Assembly (NCBI GenBank): GCA_964556675.1
Contig: CAZKYN010000184.1
Location: 1 to 6,966, forward strand
Direction of reading: 5' to 3'
Source: JBDKTK01 sp964556675
Lineage (GTDB): Bacteria; Desulfobacterota; Syntrophia; Syntrophales; UBA4778
Length of the DNA: 6,966 nucleotides
The notes below the pieces were generated by a model. That model had not been told where the DNA came from and ran no database searches. It worked only from the letters and a program-made list of their open reading frames with translations. Shown one piece after another: positions 6,352 to 6,966 of the stretch. Position 1 is the stretch's first letter, and each line of letters opens with the position of its first letter. The position numbers and the translations under genes were made by a program.

Positions 6352-6556
6352 CCCACATCAAACGCGGCGCATACTCTGGAGCCGGAGCAGTTCGTTGAGC
6401 TTCTGCATGTGCGCGGCGCGGAGCACGTCCTGTTCGGGACGGACCGGCCCTTCTTCGATCATGAATCCGAAATCCCGCTGATCGACCCGCTTCCGCCCCG
6501 GGGCGCGTTTCGATGACGGGCAGAGGGATATTGTATTCCGCGGCAATGCCGAGTAG
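6352..6556 (+). pseudogene. Frameshifted C-terminal remnant of a TIM-barrel amidohydrolase
   Basis: Read on the + strand from 6361, the sequence gives NAAHTLEPEQFVELLHVRG and then AEHVLFGTDRPFFDHESEI, ending at a TGA at 6514-6516. This matches the last part of amidohydrolase-2-like (metal-dependent TIM-barrel) proteins, in which a G-A-x-x-ILFGTDxPW motif carries a late-strand aspartate. In the overlapping frame from 6506 the family's ending resumes as RFDDGQRDIVFRGNAE, then TAG at 6554-6556, resembling the usual LSDEEKxxILGGNAxxLL. One frameshift joins the two pieces. Upstream the first frame is closed by TGA at 6325-6327, and nothing of the N-terminal barrel (including HxH) is present between AlkD and here. 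It is thus a decayed gene tail rather than a working enzyme. Two short open frames on the opposite strand over the same bases show no family signature and look like shadows. Confidence 0.65.
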
Positions 6557-6608
6557 CTCTTTTTTGATCAACAAGGGCATTGCCGCATGATTTCGATAAT
6601 TGCGGCAA
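6540..6608. repeat. Three-arm inverted repeat between the converging amidohydrolase remnant and miaA
   Basis: GCGGCAATGCC (6540-6550) is the perfect reverse complement of GGCATTGCCGC (6576-6586), an 11-bp stem with a 25-nt loop that contains the miaA stop codon. A third arm, TGCGGCAA (6601-6608), pairs perfectly with TTGCCGCA (6580-6587), giving an alternative 8-bp hairpin inside the miaA coding end. The two structures are mutually exclusive. Neither is followed by a T-run on either strand (the run of T lies inside the first loop), so it is not a standard intrinsic terminator. Confidence 0.6.
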
Positions 6609-6966
6609 ACGGGTCGCCCCGGGAGGCATCGATCCAGTCTATCCTGACCCCCCTCTTCTCCATTCTCCGGAACCAGGTCATCTGCCGTTTGGCGAACTGC
6701 CCGATCCGGACCTCCAGGATTGAGATCAATTCAGGGCGGTCCAACTCGCCCCTGAGGAACCTGCTGACATATCTGTATTCCAGGCCGAACGAATCCAGCC
6801 TTTCCCAGGAAAGCCCTTTTTGCCTCAATTCCTGAACCTCTTCGATGAGACCGGAGTCGATCCTTGCTCTTAACCTTTCGGAAATGCGCTTCCTTATCAG
6901 GCCCCTTTCCATCCGTATCCCCAAAATACGCGCATTGATCTCGTTGACCTGCGGACGTTCCTCCGG
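6568..6966 (-). CDS. miaA: tRNA dimethylallyltransferase, C-terminal part (5' end outside window)
   Basis: The last 132 residues of MiaA, which transfers a dimethylallyl group from DMAPP to N6 of A37 in tRNAs reading UNN codons; MiaB then methylthiolates the product in many bacteria. The frame stays open to the right edge of the window, reading PEERPQVNEINARILGIRMER before the segment below, so an internal TTG at 6924 is not the start. Family features: the I-x-A-x-I-L-G-I strand, the repeated basic helix RKRISERLRARID, GLIEEVQELRQKGL, an FGLEYRYVSRFLRGE segment equivalent to the usual IGYxExxxYLxGE, and the hallmark FAKRQMTWFRRM followed by IDWID near the end. The P-loop and DMAPP-binding N-terminal part lie beyond the window, so I cannot judge whether the gene is intact. 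The TGA at 6570-6568 falls within the loop of the inverted repeat. Confidence 0.9.
   Translation of the reverse strand, partial: PEERPQVNEINARILGIRMERGLIRKRISERLRARIDSGLIEEVQELRQKGLSWERLDSFGLEYRYVSRFLRGELDRPELISILEVRIGQFAKRQMTWFRRMEKRGVRIDWIDASRGDPFAAIIEIMRQCPC

Noticed and set aside
6344..6580. Short - strand frames of 78 and 62 codons between AlkD and miaA
   Set aside because: The + strand of the same bases reads as an amidohydrolase C-terminus with FGTDRPF; the - strand products have no family features, though the frameshifted state leaves some doubt.
6568..6924. A complete small protein starting at the internal TTG on the - strand
   Set aside because: The frame remains open upstream to the window edge and those codons continue the MiaA alignment, so it is the 3' part of a longer gene.

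Overview
The window reads like the chromosome of a Gram-negative anaerobe or facultative bacterium with moderately high GC (estimated by eye, not counted). The lipobox protein, the tRNA-modification gene miaA and a 4-hydroxybutyryl-CoA dehydratase-type flavoprotein next to a CoA-ligase homologue would suit a deltaproteobacterium / Desulfobacterota member. That placement is inference only; no rRNA, tRNA or other phylogenetic marker is present. No insertion sequence, phage gene, CRISPR array or tRNA was seen.

Layout. Positions 1-311 hold no convincing gene; they look like an untranslated leader with several possible stems, ending in a hairpin that presents the Shine-Dalgarno sequence of the first gene. 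Six genes then run on the + strand: a secreted 3D-domain protein (312-719), an AMP-binding acyl-CoA synthetase homologue (760-2289), a lipoprotein with a DUF2846-like domain (2452-2997), an LCMT/TIGR00027-type SAM methyltransferase (3030-3932), a HpaB / 4-hydroxybutyryl-CoA dehydratase-family flavoprotein (4000-5448) and an AlkD-type DNA glycosylase (about 5567-6286). After AlkD lies a frameshifted remnant of an amidohydrolase C-terminus (about 6352-6556, + strand). Converging on it from the right edge is the 3' part of miaA (6568-6966, - strand, open at the window end).

How the genes may work together. The CoA-ligase homologue and the dehydratase-family flavoprotein are the obvious metabolic pair: one family makes acyl-CoAs and the other acts on hydroxyacyl-CoAs. 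Both, however, depart from their family's catalytic signature while remaining full-length open genes. The ligase homologue has a degenerate ATP-binding loop and Asp in place of the A10 lysine. The flavoprotein lacks the cluster-ligand histidine and several active-site residues, but carries a different set of cysteines. This pair is the most unusual content of the window. The methyltransferase and lipoprotein between them may belong to the same transcription unit, but the sequence does not prove it. AlkD and miaA are housekeeping functions (base-excision repair, tRNA i6A synthesis) unrelated to the rest.
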